From the NCBI GenBank assembly GCA_027493775.1, contig JAOSKE010000002.1, positions 595,435-659,434 of the forward strand: a stretch of 64,000 bases of DNA. Reading direction: 5' to 3'. The DNA comes from Kiritimatiellia bacterium (GTDB taxonomy: Bacteria; Verrucomicrobiota; Kiritimatiellia; CAIVKH01). Position 1 is the first letter of the stretch. The number at the start of each line of letters is the position of its first letter. Below the pieces are notes generated by a model that worked only from the letters and a program-made list of their open reading frames with translations, had not been told where the DNA came from and made no database searches. The translations under genes were made by a program, and so were the position numbers. Positions 51,681 through 61,222 of the stretch are shown here, in pieces.

Positions 51681-52619
51681 ATGAGCTGGAACCCAACCCT
51701 TGACCCGATTTGTCCTGATGCAACAGAAGTGGATGCCATCGAGACACTCATTATCCCCCGCGCTCGCGACCTTGGAACCTTTGAAGTTCGAAGGGCGCTC
51801 CCCGCGCCAGCGCGACAGATGGTGGGGCCCTTCATTTTCTTTGATCAAGTCGGACCGGCAGAGTTCGTCACCAATCAGGGGGTAGATGTGCGACCCCATC
51901 CGCACATCGGCCTCGCAACCGTCACCTATCTCTACAGAGGCGAGTTCCACCACCGCGACTCCATCGGCACGAATCAGATTATCTATCCGGGGGAAGCAAA
52001 CTGGATGACTGCCGGCAAAGGGGTCACGCACTCCGAACGAACAAGCAAAGAGACCCGGATGAAGCCACACAGCCTATTCGGTATTCAAACGTGGGTTGCG
52101 CTTCCTGAAGACAAGGAAGAGGTCGATGCCGATTTCGAGCATCACGAAAAAGAAGCTCTCCCGACGTTCGAGGCGGAGGGAAAGAGTGTGCGCCTCATCG
52201 TCGGCTCGGCCTATGGCAAACGCTCCCCGGTAAAGACCTTTTCAGAAATGTTCTACCTAGACGTAAAACTCGATCCGTCCGCCATCATTCCCCTGCCCGA
52301 CGAACACGAAGATCGCGGTGTGTACGTGGTTGAAGGTTCGGTCTCCGTTGCTGGGCAGAATTTCGATGCGGGAAGAATGATGGTCTTTCGATCCGGCGAT
52401 AAAGTTGGTCTCCAGGCTGGCCCGCACGGTGCGCGTCTAATGATGCTTGGCGGCGAAACCCTAAACGGTCCGCGCTACGTCTGGTGGAATTTTGTTTCCT
52501 CTTCAAAAGACAAAATCGAGGAGGCCAAGGAAGCGTGGCGGCGCGGCGATTGGCTCAATGGAATGTTCCAACTACCCCCCGGCGACGACTACGAATCCGC
52601 CATCGCCCCGAAAGGCTAA
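51681..52619 (+). CDS. Pirin-family bicupin protein
   Basis: This is a 312-residue protein with two cupin domains. The N-terminal metal site is RPHPHIGLATVTYLYRGEF and GKGVTHSE (three His, one Glu), as in pirins with quercetin dioxygenase-like activity. The C-terminal cupin begins VKLDPSAIIPLP. The function in bacteria is mostly unclear. ATG 51681 follows GGAGAAAAAG. It is downstream of the methyltransferase on the same strand, without clear link. Confidence 0.9.
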   Translation: MSWNPTLDPICPDATEVDAIETLIIPRARDLGTFEVRRALPAPARQMVGPFIFFDQVGPAEFVTNQGVDVRPHPHIGLATVTYLYRGEFHHRDSIGTNQIIYPGEANWMTAGKGVTHSERTSKETRMKPHSLFGIQTWVALPEDKEEVDADFEHHEKEALPTFEAEGKSVRLIVGSAYGKRSPVKTFSEMFYLDVKLDPSAIIPLPDEHEDRGVYVVEGSVSVAGQNFDAGRMMVFRSGDKVGLQAGPHGARLMMLGGETLNGPRYVWWNFVSSSKDKIEEAKEAWRRGDWLNGMFQLPPGDDYESAIAPKG

Positions 52620-52767
52620 GCGTCGGCGCACAGAACGCCGGTAGTGCATTGCGCCGATTTCGCGGGCGAGATCACAGGGCCATGCCCGGCTGAGATTATA
52701 TCGGCGACGACGCTTGACGACGCGGGGATGAAGCATACAAGATACGTGCCGCTTGGGTTCAACCTTT

Positions 52768-53802
52768 ATGCAAACAGAAACACCGCGGCGTGTTCTTATT
52801 ATCCAACTGCGTCGGATCGGCGATGTCTTGTTGGCCACCCCCATCTTCCGAGCATTGCGAGCGGCATGGCCAGCGGCCGAAATAACGCTACTCGTTGAAA
52901 CGCCATTCGAACCCGTCGTTCGGCACAACCCGCACATCAACCGCGTAATTTCGCTACCGCGCAAACAATCATTGCGACGCGACGTGAAGGCGATTCTTGA
53001 GTTGCGCAAAGAACAATTTGATCTGGTGATTGATCTCCTCGGAAAGCCTCGGACAGCGCTGTGGAGCCGACTTACGGGTGCGCCCCGGCGGATTGGCTTC
53101 GCGGCACAAGGCCGCTGCCTGTTCTATACGGACGCCGTCACCATCACCGATCCGCTCGCCTACAGCGCCTGTCACAAAGCCGAATTATTGAAGCCACTCG
53201 GCATCGAAATTGCCGACTGGCGCTTGGATTTGCCGGTTCACGCAAGTGAACGGCTTGCGGCGCTAAAAGCATTGACCACCATGAAGCTGCCCGCGCATCG
53301 CAGGCTGGTCGCCATCGCCCCCGGTTCGCGGCGCACGGATAAATTATGGATGCCGGAATGTTTTGCCGAAGTGGCGGATCGCCTAGCCAACGAACACGCT
53401 CTGACCCCGTTATTTGTTTGTGGCCCCGGTGAAGAGGCGCAGGTGGCGGCTGTGCGCAATCAGATGAAAAGCCCTTCTTGGTTCAACGCGAATCGCCCAT
53501 CGTTGCCTCAAGTGCAGGCGACGCTGGAACAATGCGCGCTGTTCGTCGGCAACGATACGGGCTTGCGCCACATGGCAGTCGCGGCAGGCATTCCAACGGT
53601 TGCGATCTTCGGCCAACCGCGTCCCAGCAACTGGACTCCGCCCAACGATCCCCGCCACCAATCATTGGGCGCGGACGCGAAAGTTAGAGCAGTGCGCGAC
53701 TCCTCGTCCGATGGACGCCGATGCCTGTCGAGCATCACAGTCGAGTCCGTCCTACAGGCAGTCCGCAAAGCGCTAACTATAGAAAATCAAGCCGCCTACT
53801 AA
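52768..53802 (+). CDS. GT9-family glycosyltransferase (LPS heptosyltransferase-like)
   Basis: This is a 344-residue cytoplasmic glycosyltransferase with RRVLIIQLRRIGDVLLATP at the N-terminus, the AIAPGSRRTDKLWMPECFA segment and LFVGNDTGLRHMAVAAGIPTVAIFG near the end. All are hallmarks of the WaaC/WaaF/WaaQ family that adds heptose to the LPS core. Which heptosyltransferase it is cannot be said. The start at 52768 (MQTETPRR) is chosen. A TTG five codons upstream is possible. It is convergent with cimA. Confidence 0.88.
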   Translation: MQTETPRRVLIIQLRRIGDVLLATPIFRALRAAWPAAEITLLVETPFEPVVRHNPHINRVISLPRKQSLRRDVKAILELRKEQFDLVIDLLGKPRTALWSRLTGAPRRIGFAAQGRCLFYTDAVTITDPLAYSACHKAELLKPLGIEIADWRLDLPVHASERLAALKALTTMKLPAHRRLVAIAPGSRRTDKLWMPECFAEVADRLANEHALTPLFVCGPGEEAQVAAVRNQMKSPSWFNANRPSLPQVQATLEQCALFVGNDTGLRHMAVAAGIPTVAIFGQPRPSNWTPPNDPRHQSLGADAKVRAVRDSSSDGRRCLSSITVESVLQAVRKALTIENQAAY

Positions 53803-53878
53803 CCCGCCGGTAATTTTGGCCCGACCGCTTACGGCGCACCCGGCCCTCACAGGCAGAGGGCGAGGCAGGGTTTTTACG

Positions 53879-53901
53879 ATTTCAACATCGAATGTTGAAA
53901 T
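53879..53901. other. Short palindrome between the convergent GT9 and cimA genes
   Basis: ATTTCAACAT and ATGTTGAAAT pair over ten bases around a 3-base loop. No T-run follows on either strand. It may end or protect the transcripts of the convergent genes. A weaker GC-rich hairpin at 53843-53861 followed by TTTTT precedes it on the plus strand. Confidence 0.4.
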
Positions 53902-53939
53902 TATATAAATCCAATATCCGGGCGTCGTGCGCGGGGCTG

Positions 53940-55533
53940 CTATTTCGACTTGCCGTTTTCTTCGACGAACAGCTTGTACTCAAAACTATCCACGAGGGCT
54001 TCCCAGGAGGCTTCGATCAGGTTGCTCGACACGCCGACGGTGCCCCAGGAGCGCTTGCCGTCCGAGGACTCGATGAGTACGCGGGTCGTTGCACCGGTGC
54101 CGCCCTCGGTGTCGAGGATGCGGACCTGATAGTCCACGAGCGAAATTTCTTTGATGGAGGGATAGAAGCGGAGCAACGCTTTACGCAAGGCGGCATTAAG
54201 CGCGTCAACCGGGCCGCTGCCCTCGCCAACGGTGAGCTCGGTTTCGCCGTTCACGGAAAGCTTCACAGTCGCCTCAACGAGATCGTCCACGCCGCGCTTG
54301 TTCTTCTCGATCACAACGCGGTAGCTGTGTAGGTCAAAAAACGATTTGTGTTTTTTGAGCACCTTCTGAATGAGCAGCTTGAACGACGCCTCCGCCGCTT
54401 CGAATGCATAGCCTTTCTTCTCCAGCAACTCGAGTTCCTTGAGAATCTGCTTCACCTCCGGCGAGTTCTTATCGAGGTTCAAGCCCATCTCGACGGCCTT
54501 GAGGAAGACGTTGCTCGCTCCCGAAAGTTCGGAGATCAAAATCCGACGTTGATTTCCCACCGCCTCGGGATTGATGTGTTCAAAACTCGAAGCGAGCTTG
54601 CGGACACCATCCACGTGCATCCCCGCCTTGTGCGCGAAGGCGCTCTCTCCCACATACGCCTGGCGCGTGTTCGGGCGAACATTGGCCATTTCATCAATAA
54701 ACAACGAAACTGATTTGAGCTGCTTGAGATTTCCATCGCGCAGGCAGTCAAAACCCATCTTCAACATCAGCGTCGGGACAATGGAAACCAAGTTCGCGTT
54801 GCCGACGCGTTCACCAAATCCGTTGATCGTGCCCTGTACGTGATGAGCGCCAGCCGCAACCGCAGCCAATGAATTGGCAACGCCCAACTCGGAATCATTG
54901 TGCGCATGAATTCCCAGCTTCGCGTCCGGAAACGCCTGTTGCACAACCTTGACCAACGCTGAGACTTCTTCTGGCAGTGTGCCGCCGTTCGTGTCGCACA
55001 ACACGAGACGATCCGCGCCGGCTTCTGAAGGCCGAACGGAGCGTGGACAGCGCGTGCTCAGGGCTGTCTTTGTAGCCGTCAAAGAAGTGTTCGGCATCGT
55101 AGATCACCATCTTGCCGTTCTCTTTAAGGAAGCGAACGGTATCAGCAATCATCGCGCGGTTCTCGTCTTCAGTCGTGCGCAGCACTTCCTTGACGTGCAA
55201 ACGCCAGCTCTTTCCGAAAATGGTGCAAACGGGAGTGCCCGCCTCAATCAAGGCCTTGCATCCGACATCGTCGGCAGCCTTTACACCGGCGCGCCGTGTG
55301 CTTCCGAACGCGGCGACCTTCGCGTGCTTGAGCTTCTCTTTGCGGATCGCGTGAAAGAATTCCATATCCTTCGGATTGGAAGCCGCGTATCCACCCTCGA
55401 TGTAATCCACGCCGAATTCGTCGAGGCGCTTGGCCACGAGAATCTTTCCGACACTGGAAAACGAGATGCCTTCGCCCTGCGCTCCGTCGCGCAAGGTTGT
55501 GTCATAGATTTCGACGTGTGTTTTCGATGTCAT
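53940..55533 (-). CDS. cimA: Citramalate synthase, frameshifted
   Basis: This condenses pyruvate with acetyl-CoA to (R)-citramalate, the first step of the threonine-independent route to isoleucine. The 530-codon protein has IYDTTLRDGAQGEG with the metal ligand, DTNGG, GIHAHNDSELGVANSLAAV, TINGFGERVGNANL and the C-terminal regulatory LeuA dimer domain. The length and AFAHKAGMHVDGV favour CimA over 2-isopropylmalate synthase. One extra base near 55026 breaks the frame. Without it the reading is SAFEAGADRLVLCDTNG. ATG 55533 has a GGAG site. It is the last gene of hom-apgM-lysC-cimA. Confidence 0.9.
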
Positions 55534-55582
55534 GTTTTTCTCCAACTGCAAATTGAAACAGCCCGCGCTGCTACAAGTGAAC

Positions 55583-56803
55583 TTACTTCTTTTTCCCTAA
55601 ATCAAACGCCTTGTGCAATACCTGCACGGCTTTATCCGCATCGGCTTGAGCAATAACGACCGAAATTTTGATCTCCGACGTCGCAATCATTGCAATGTTG
55701 ATCTTCTGCTTTGCGAGCGCTTCAAACATCTTTGCGGCAACGCCGGAATGACTGCGCATCCCGACACCGACCAAGCTGACTTTTGCAATCGTCTCGTCCG
55801 AACGAATCCCTTTCGCGCCCAGCTCCGACTGCATTGCCTCGGCAACGCGAAGCGTTTTGGACAAATCGCCGCGCGGAACGGTGAACGTGATGTCCGTCTC
55901 GCCCTTGTCGCTGACGTTCTGAACAATCATATCCACGTTAATGCTCTTGCGCGCCAATTCTGTGAACAACAGCGCGGCAACGCCCGGCTTGTCTTCCAGT
56001 CCACGGATCGTGACCTTCGCCTGATTTTTGTCCGACGCGACTCCCCGCACAACCATGTCTTCCATATGTTTCACCTCTTCTCGAACCAATGTTCCCGGTT
56101 TTTCAACGAAACTCGACAGCACTTCCAGCACGACTCCGTGGTTCTTGGCGAACTCAACCGCGCGCGACTGCAATACTTCCGCGCCCATGCTCGCCAGTTC
56201 CAGCATCTCATCGTACACAATCTCATCCAACTTCTGTGCATCCGGCACAACCCGCGGGTTGGCCGTGTACACGCCTTCGACATCCTTCAAAATCTGGCAA
56301 CGATCCGCCTTGATGGAGGACGCGAGCGCAACCGCCGTCGTGTCCGAACCGCCGCGACCGAGCGTCGCAATATCTTCGCTCGGATTCAGACCTTGGAATC
56401 CCGCGACAACGACAACGCGATTTTTCTTCAACTGCGCGAGCAGGCGCTTCGGCTTCAAATCCAAAATCTTCGCCTTCGCATGAATGGCGTCGGTATAAAT
56501 ACCTGCCTGCGGACCGGTCATTGAAATCGCATCCACACCGAGTTGATGCAACGCGAGGGTCAGCACGGTGGACGAAACCTGCTCACCTGTCGCCATCAGC
56601 GCATCCATCTCGCGTTCGTTCGGCTCGGGATTGATCTTCTTTGCGAGATCAATCAGGTCATCCGTCGTGTCGCCCATTGCGCTGACAACGACAACGACTT
56701 GGTTCCCCTCATCGCGCGTCTTTTTCACACGCCGCGCAACTCGCCGCATACACTCCACGTCGGCAACAGAACTGCCGCCGTATTTTTGCACAATCAAGGC
56801 CAT
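55583..56803 (-). CDS. lysC: Aspartate kinase
   Basis: This phosphorylates aspartate, the first step toward lysine, methionine, threonine and, through threonine, isoleucine. The 406-residue single-function enzyme has VQKYGGSSVAD, LGRGGSDTTAVALA and two C-terminal ACT domains (about 265-400, VTIRGLEDKPGVAALLF and VSLVGVGMRSHSGVAAKMF) for feedback control. It starts two bases after the apgM-like stop, implying coupling. Confidence 0.96.
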   Translation of the reverse strand: MALIVQKYGGSSVADVECMRRVARRVKKTRDEGNQVVVVVSAMGDTTDDLIDLAKKINPEPNEREMDALMATGEQVSSTVLTLALHQLGVDAISMTGPQAGIYTDAIHAKAKILDLKPKRLLAQLKKNRVVVVAGFQGLNPSEDIATLGRGGSDTTAVALASSIKADRCQILKDVEGVYTANPRVVPDAQKLDEIVYDEMLELASMGAEVLQSRAVEFAKNHGVVLEVLSSFVEKPGTLVREEVKHMEDMVVRGVASDKNQAKVTIRGLEDKPGVAALLFTELARKSINVDMIVQNVSDKGETDITFTVPRGDLSKTLRVAEAMQSELGAKGIRSDETIAKVSLVGVGMRSHSGVAAKMFEALAKQKINIAMIATSEIKISVVIAQADADKAVQVLHKAFDLGKKK

Positions 56804-56805
56804 CG

Positions 56806-57977
56806 CTATTCTCCCAACAACATTTTCTCCAAATCATTCACGGATACACCCGCCAGCCCGCCCTCTTTACAACTGGCCTCATCCCAATGCTCGACAGCAT
56901 CCGGCTCCAATCGCGATCCCCACAGCGCCACCAACTGCGGCGCCCGACGGGCAGCCTCTTCAGGAACCGATGCATCTACGCTGAGCAACGCAAAGCGGCG
57001 CTCTTTCAGCCACTTGAAAACCTCCAGCAACGGCTGAGTAAGCAAGACATCCATTCGTTCGAGCAGACGTACCCGCTCTTCTGCCGAACCGCTCCGCAAC
57101 TCGGGCGGCGACTCGACATACACCACCACGCGATCATATTCCTGCAACCACGCCTGCAACGTGTCGCGATCCACCACTTCCGCGGTCTGCGTCGCAGACC
57201 AGGGATCGGCCAGCGTCTCCACATGCGCACCGACCGCGCGGGCGAGACCCGCAGCCATCGCGCTCTGCGTCAGCATCAACAAGTTCCCCGAAAATGTCGT
57301 ATGTAGGCGGGCGAGCGAGCCGCCGCCCCACAGCCACAGTGCGTTCGCGGGGTTCTCGCCCAAATCAACCCGGACATCGTTAATCGCGTGGCGCGTCAGG
57401 GCCTGTGCGGATTTCTCGAGCATCTCTCGAATCAACTCTGCGCCGCGCGGCGATGGAAGCGACTCAAGTATCTCATCCTCCAACAACCACGGGGCCTGAC
57501 CCGCCAGAAGGGTTTCGCCTTCCGCGCGAACCAGGACAACCACACGCCCCGGCGCTCCTGCGACCAAACGGACACGCGCGGGGTCGAACAGTTTCTGAAT
57601 TTCCTGCGTGAACTGCTCCGTCTCTTGAAGCGTCAAGCGCACGAGCCGCGAATCTCGCAACGCGCCATTATCAATCGTCACCAACTCGCCACGGTACGCA
57701 TGAGAGTAACCGGTGACATCCACGCCCAATGCCAACGCCTCCAGCGGGCCGCGCGCGGCCAGCGCGGCAGTCTGCGGAGGTGCGCCACAGAGCGCGGCCA
57801 ATCGGACTTCTGCAGTCGGCACGGCGCGCCCAGCCAATTTTCCGAGCACCCCCCCCGCCCCTCGGAAACGAGACGCGTCGCAGCAGGACAACGCGCGACT
57901 TCCAATGGAGTGCGCCCATCCAACTCGGGCTGTACTGCGCCCGCAGCATCTTCATAAACTAGAACAACCGACTTCAT
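56806..57977 (-). CDS. ApgM-family protein, possibly an alternative homoserine kinase, frameshifted
   Basis: This is a 390-codon member of the archaeal-type cofactor-independent phosphoglycerate mutase family (alkaline-phosphatase superfamily). It has ALALGVDVTGYSHAYRGEL, VRVDLGENPANALWLWGGG and LPSPRGAEL. The active-site Ser/His set of true mutases seems incomplete, which I could not verify by alignment. The frame breaks at the C8 run 57849-57856 (plus strand). One more base joins MKSVVLVYEDAAG to GVLGKLAGRAVPT. Its position between hom and lysC, with no thrB or thrC nearby, suggests it phosphorylates homoserine. I recall such a role being reported for ApgM relatives beside hom in some bacteria. 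Confidence 0.78.
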
Positions 57978-57985
57978 AAAAGACG

Positions 57986-59285
57986 TTACTCAAAATCCTC
58001 GATGCGCAGACGCACGGTTGGCGCGCCGACGACATCCAGTCCATCAATTTCCTCAAGCGCTGCGGCAAAATTCTTCTCCGTGGAGCTATGGGTCAGAACA
58101 ATCACCGGGACGTATCCGTCACGACGCTGTTCCTTCTGAATGACAGACGCAATACTGATTTCGTGATTCCCCAAAATCGTCGCAACTCGCGCGAGCACAT
58201 TCGGCTTGTCGAGAAGCGAGAGCCGCAGATAGTAGCGGCTCTCCACATTCGCCATTGGAACCAAGGGCAGCGCTTCGTGTTCTGCGGAGATCACAGGGAC
58301 CCCAGTCTTTTCTCCGCGCACCAACCGCGCCGCGACATCCGCGATATCCGCCAGCACCGCGCTTGCCGTCGGCAAACGACCCGCGCCGCGACCGTAATAC
58401 AGCGTATCGCCGACAACATCACCACTCACCAACACAGCATTAAACACGCCATCCACGGAAGCGAGCATGTGTTCGCGCGGCAACAGCGTCGGGTGTACGC
58501 GAACGCCCACGCCCTCCGCCGTATGCTTCACTATCGCAAGCAACTTGATGCGATAACCCAGCTCTGCGGCGTAGCGAATCTCATCTGTCGCCAGACCGCG
58601 AATTCCTTCCACATGCAGCGACTTCATCGGCACAGGAAAGCCGTAGGCGAGCGATGCGAGCAGCGTCGCCTTGTGTGCGGTATCCCATCCATCAATATCC
58701 AAGCTCGGCTCCGCCTCGGCAAACCCTGCCGCCTGCGCCTCTTTTAGCACGGCATCAAACGCGAGTTCCCCGCGCTCCATCTTCGTAAGGATGTAGTTGC
58801 AGGTGCCATTCAAAATGCCATACATCGCATCGATCCGATTTGCGACCAAGCCCTCGCGCAGAGACTTGATAATCGGGATGCCGCCGCCAACGCTGGCCTC
58901 GAACTCAAGCGCCGCGCCTTTTTTTCGCCGCAAGCCCAAACAGCTCCGCGCCGTATTCCGCGAGCATCTTCTTATTTGCCGTCACCACCGGCTTGCCCAA
59001 TTCCAGCGCACGCACAACCAGCTCACGCGCAATGCCCACGCCGCCAATCAGTTCGACGACCACATCCACATTCGGATCCTCGACCACCGCCTTTGCGTCG
59101 CGGGTCATAATGGCCTTATCCACCTTCACCCCACGGTCGCGATCCAAATCCAGATCGGCGATCCATCGCATAACCGGCTTTGCACCCACGCGCTCTGCCA
59201 GCAAAGTTGCATTCCGCTGTAAGCCCTCGACCACACCTGCGCCGACGGTTCCAAATCCCAAAAGTCCTACGCCGATCTCTTTCAT
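57986..59285 (-). CDS. hom: Homoserine dehydrogenase, frameshifted
   Basis: This NAD(P)H-dependent enzyme reduces aspartate semialdehyde to homoserine. The 432-codon gene has GVGLLGFGTVGAGVVEGL, VVTANKKMLAEYG, ASVGGGIPIIKSLREGL, ILNGTCNYIL and DIDGWDTAHKATLLASLAYG, then a C-terminal ACT domain (about 345-430). One T too many in the T7 run 58920-58926 breaks the frame at the catalytic-domain junction. The corrected reading is LAAKKGAALEFE. AAGGAG precedes ATG 59285. It is the first gene of the operon and lies 75 bases past the leader terminator. Confidence 0.95.
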
Positions 59286-59360
59286 AAACTCCTTCTTTCC
59301 TCCACCGATCCGATTTTTAATCCTTCGCCACAGCGCAATTCGTGCGCCAGCACAAGCTAC

Positions 59361-59387
59361 AAAAAAACCCCTCGTTTCCGAGGGGTT
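59361..59387 (-). terminator. Intrinsic terminator of the Thr/Ile leader (attenuator)
   Basis: On the minus strand a 9-bp stem AACCCCTCG / CGAGGGGTT (59387-59379 with 59374-59366) with a 4-base loop is followed by seven T residues. It lies between the leader peptide and hom. The left arm CCCCTC can instead pair with GAGGGG at the leader stop codon (about 59412-59418), giving an antiterminator. Confidence 0.85.
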
Positions 59388-59415
59388 GATGCAAAGCGGT
59401 ACAGCCGCGAGCCCC

Positions 59416-59469
59416 TCAGAAGCCTCCCGTCGTCGTAATCGTAATGATAATAGTCGCCGCGCTGTTCAT
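59416..59469 (-). CDS. Thr/Ile-rich leader peptide (thrL-like)
   Basis: This is a 17-residue reading MNSAATIIITITTTGGF. Nine consecutive codons specify Thr or Ile (five Thr, four Ile). It compares with enterobacterial ThrL, which also alternates Thr and Ile, but has no sequence homology beyond composition. It is followed at the stop codon by the antiterminator segment and then the terminator, exactly as transcription attenuation needs. It lies on the same strand 131 bases upstream of hom. Confidence 0.82.
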   Translation of the reverse strand: MNSAATIIITITTTGGF

Positions 59470-59673
59470 AAAAGTAGAGATGCTAGAGCATTAGCACATT
59501 CCTGCAAGTGTTTTTTCGAGAGCTTCCAGTCCTCACGCCCATCCAGACGGCGTTTTTTACAACATTTTGCGATCACGCCCCCGTGTTGCTCATCACAAAC
59601 AAAAGACGGGGCCGAAGCCAGGGCGGGACACAGGTGGCTACAGCACAGAACCATCAAAAAGGACGTGTTAAAT

Positions 59674-59702
59674 AAAAAGGGCCAGCGCCGCTGGCCCTTT
59701 TT
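59674..59702. terminator. Bidirectional terminator downstream of the YceI genes
   Basis: Arms at 59674-59687 and 59689-59702 are perfectly complementary, GC-rich at the tip with A5 and T5 at the ends. It stops the minus-strand YceI transcript, 23 bases past the last YceI stop, before the hom leader. Confidence 0.85.
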
Positions 59703-59724
59703 CCGTCTCAACCAGACTTATTGA

Positions 59725-60255
59725 CTACTCCGCCTTGCGGGTGCCTTCCACTGCGATGGTGAGCTTAATTTCATCGCTCACGATGAGGTCGCCGGTGGCG
59801 AGTTTGCCGTTGAAGGCTACGCCCCAATCCTGACGGTTGATCTTCGTCGAACCTTCGATACCGACGCGGAGCAGGCCGTAGGGGTCTGTCACGGGGCCGT
59901 TCACTTCGACCGGGAGCGCGATCTCTTTGGTCACACCGCGAATGGCCAGGTCGCCGTGGAGAACCAAGCTATCGCCCTTCGCCTCGACACGCGTGGTCTT
60001 GAAGGTCAACTCCGGGAATTTTTCGGCATCCAAGAAATCCGCAGACTTCAGGTGGGTGTCGCGCTGTTCATTCCGGGTTGTAATGCTCGCGCTCTTGATC
60101 GCGACCTCGGCGGAAAATGCCGTCGGGTTAGCCGGATCGTAATTAAACGAGCCGCTAAAGTCGCTGAACGTTCCCCGAACATTGGTCACAATCATGTGCC
60201 GCGCCGCAAAACCAAACTCTGTGTGGTGCGGATCAATTTCGTATGTCTTGCTCAT
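59725..60255 (-). CDS. YceI-family protein without signal peptide
   Basis: This is a 176-residue lipocalin-like beta-barrel protein of the YceI family, which binds isoprenoid or other lipids in some members. Family motifs are YEIDPHHTEFGFAARHM, SITTRNEQRDTHLKSADFLD and INRQDWGVAFN. It begins directly with the domain and has no signal sequence, so it is predicted cytoplasmic. The AGGAGAG site supports ATG 60255. It is the last of three YceI genes in a row. Confidence 0.92.
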   Translation of the reverse strand: MSKTYEIDPHHTEFGFAARHMIVTNVRGTFSDFSGSFNYDPANPTAFSAEVAIKSASITTRNEQRDTHLKSADFLDAEKFPELTFKTTRVEAKGDSLVLHGDLAIRGVTKEIALPVEVNGPVTDPYGLLRVGIEGSTKINRQDWGVAFNGKLATGDLIVSDEIKLTIAVEGTRKAE

Positions 60256-60362
60256 AAGCACTCTCCTCTTTCTCGTTGTGTCTCTGCTGCGAGACAACTC
60301 TATTCCGTCGTAGAAACAGCCAATTCCTTACATCCCCGCAACAGGCGGGCATCCGCTGATTC

Positions 60363-60999
60363 CTATTCCTGCGCAGCCTCCGCCGCATCTTCTGCTGCAA
60401 TGGCTTCATCTGCGCTGCCCTCTGCCTTCACTCCCTCGATGTTGACGGTGATTCGCACAAAATCGTCCACAACCAGTCCGCCCCCATCCAACGTCTTGCT
60501 CCAGGAAACACCCCAGTCTTGACGATTGATACGGGTGGCGCCCTCAAATCCGGCGCGCATATTGCCCGCCATATCCTTGACCGGACCGCTTACAAAAACC
60601 GGCAGCTGAATCTCCTTCGTGATGCCCTTCATCGTGAGATCGCCATATAGAACCGGGTCGCCCCCATTCACATCCACGCGCGTCACGTTGAATTTGATCT
60701 CAGGATATTTCTCCGCGTCGAAGAAATCCGGTGAACGCAAGTGGTCATCACGATCCTTGTTTCGCGTATCAATACCAGCGACCGGGATCGTCGCTGAGGC
60801 CGCGAACGATGCCAGATCATTCGGGTCGTATTCGAACGACCCGCTGAGCGTTCCGGAAGTTTCCGCGCACGTTCGAAACCAGCATGTGCCGCACGGAAAA
60901 ACCGATCTCCGAGTGGTCCGGGTCCACCGTGTACGTATCCGCACCAGCCGACAACGCCAACAGCCCAACGCCCAACGCAACTTTCACACTATTCCACAT
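60363..60999 (-). CDS. Exported YceI-family protein, frameshifted
   Basis: This has a signal peptide (hydrophobic VALGVGLLALSAGA) and the YceI domain with YTVDPDHSEIGFSVRHMLVSN and RINRQDWGVSW. The acidic Ala-rich tail (SADEAIAAEDAAEAAQE) is extra. One extra base in TTCCGG at about 60851-60856 breaks the frame. Removing it gives 211 codons reading FGTLSGSFEYDPND. TTAGGAGAG precedes ATG 60999. Confidence 0.88.
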
Positions 61000-61222
61000 A
61001 AGCTCTCCTAATTATTGATCAATACGCAAACCCACCAAGGTCTGCATCTTCAAACCGGCGCACACACGGAGACAACCCGGCACGCGTCCATGTAAGGCTC
61101 CGGTATAGGAAACAATTATCTTGATGTCAAGATACTTTCTCCCAATTGTCCGGAGTGGGCGCGCCGGGGATTTGCAAAGAGTGCGCGAGCGAAAATCGGT
61201 TTTCGCCGTGCGCAACTACAAC

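Larger units (their letters stand above)
59361..59507 (-). promoter_or_regulatory. Threonine/isoleucine attenuator region of the hom operon
   Basis: The minus strand carries a promoter-like TTGCAG (59507-59502), 16 bases, TAGCAT (59485-59480), then the leader ORF, antiterminator segment and terminator. The leader ATG is only a few bases past the predicted start of transcription, so it may be translated nearly leaderless. Stalling on scarce Thr-tRNA or Ile-tRNA would leave GAGGGG free to pair with CCCCTC and let RNA polymerase pass into hom-apgM-lysC-cimA. Confidence 0.75.

Noticed and set aside
59466-59711. 81-codon minus-strand ORF with a signal-like stretch and several Cys, ending on the leader-peptide ATG
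   Set aside because: Its start lies in the YceI terminator hairpin, there is no ribosome-binding site, and the same DNA gives a better account as promoter and leader region.
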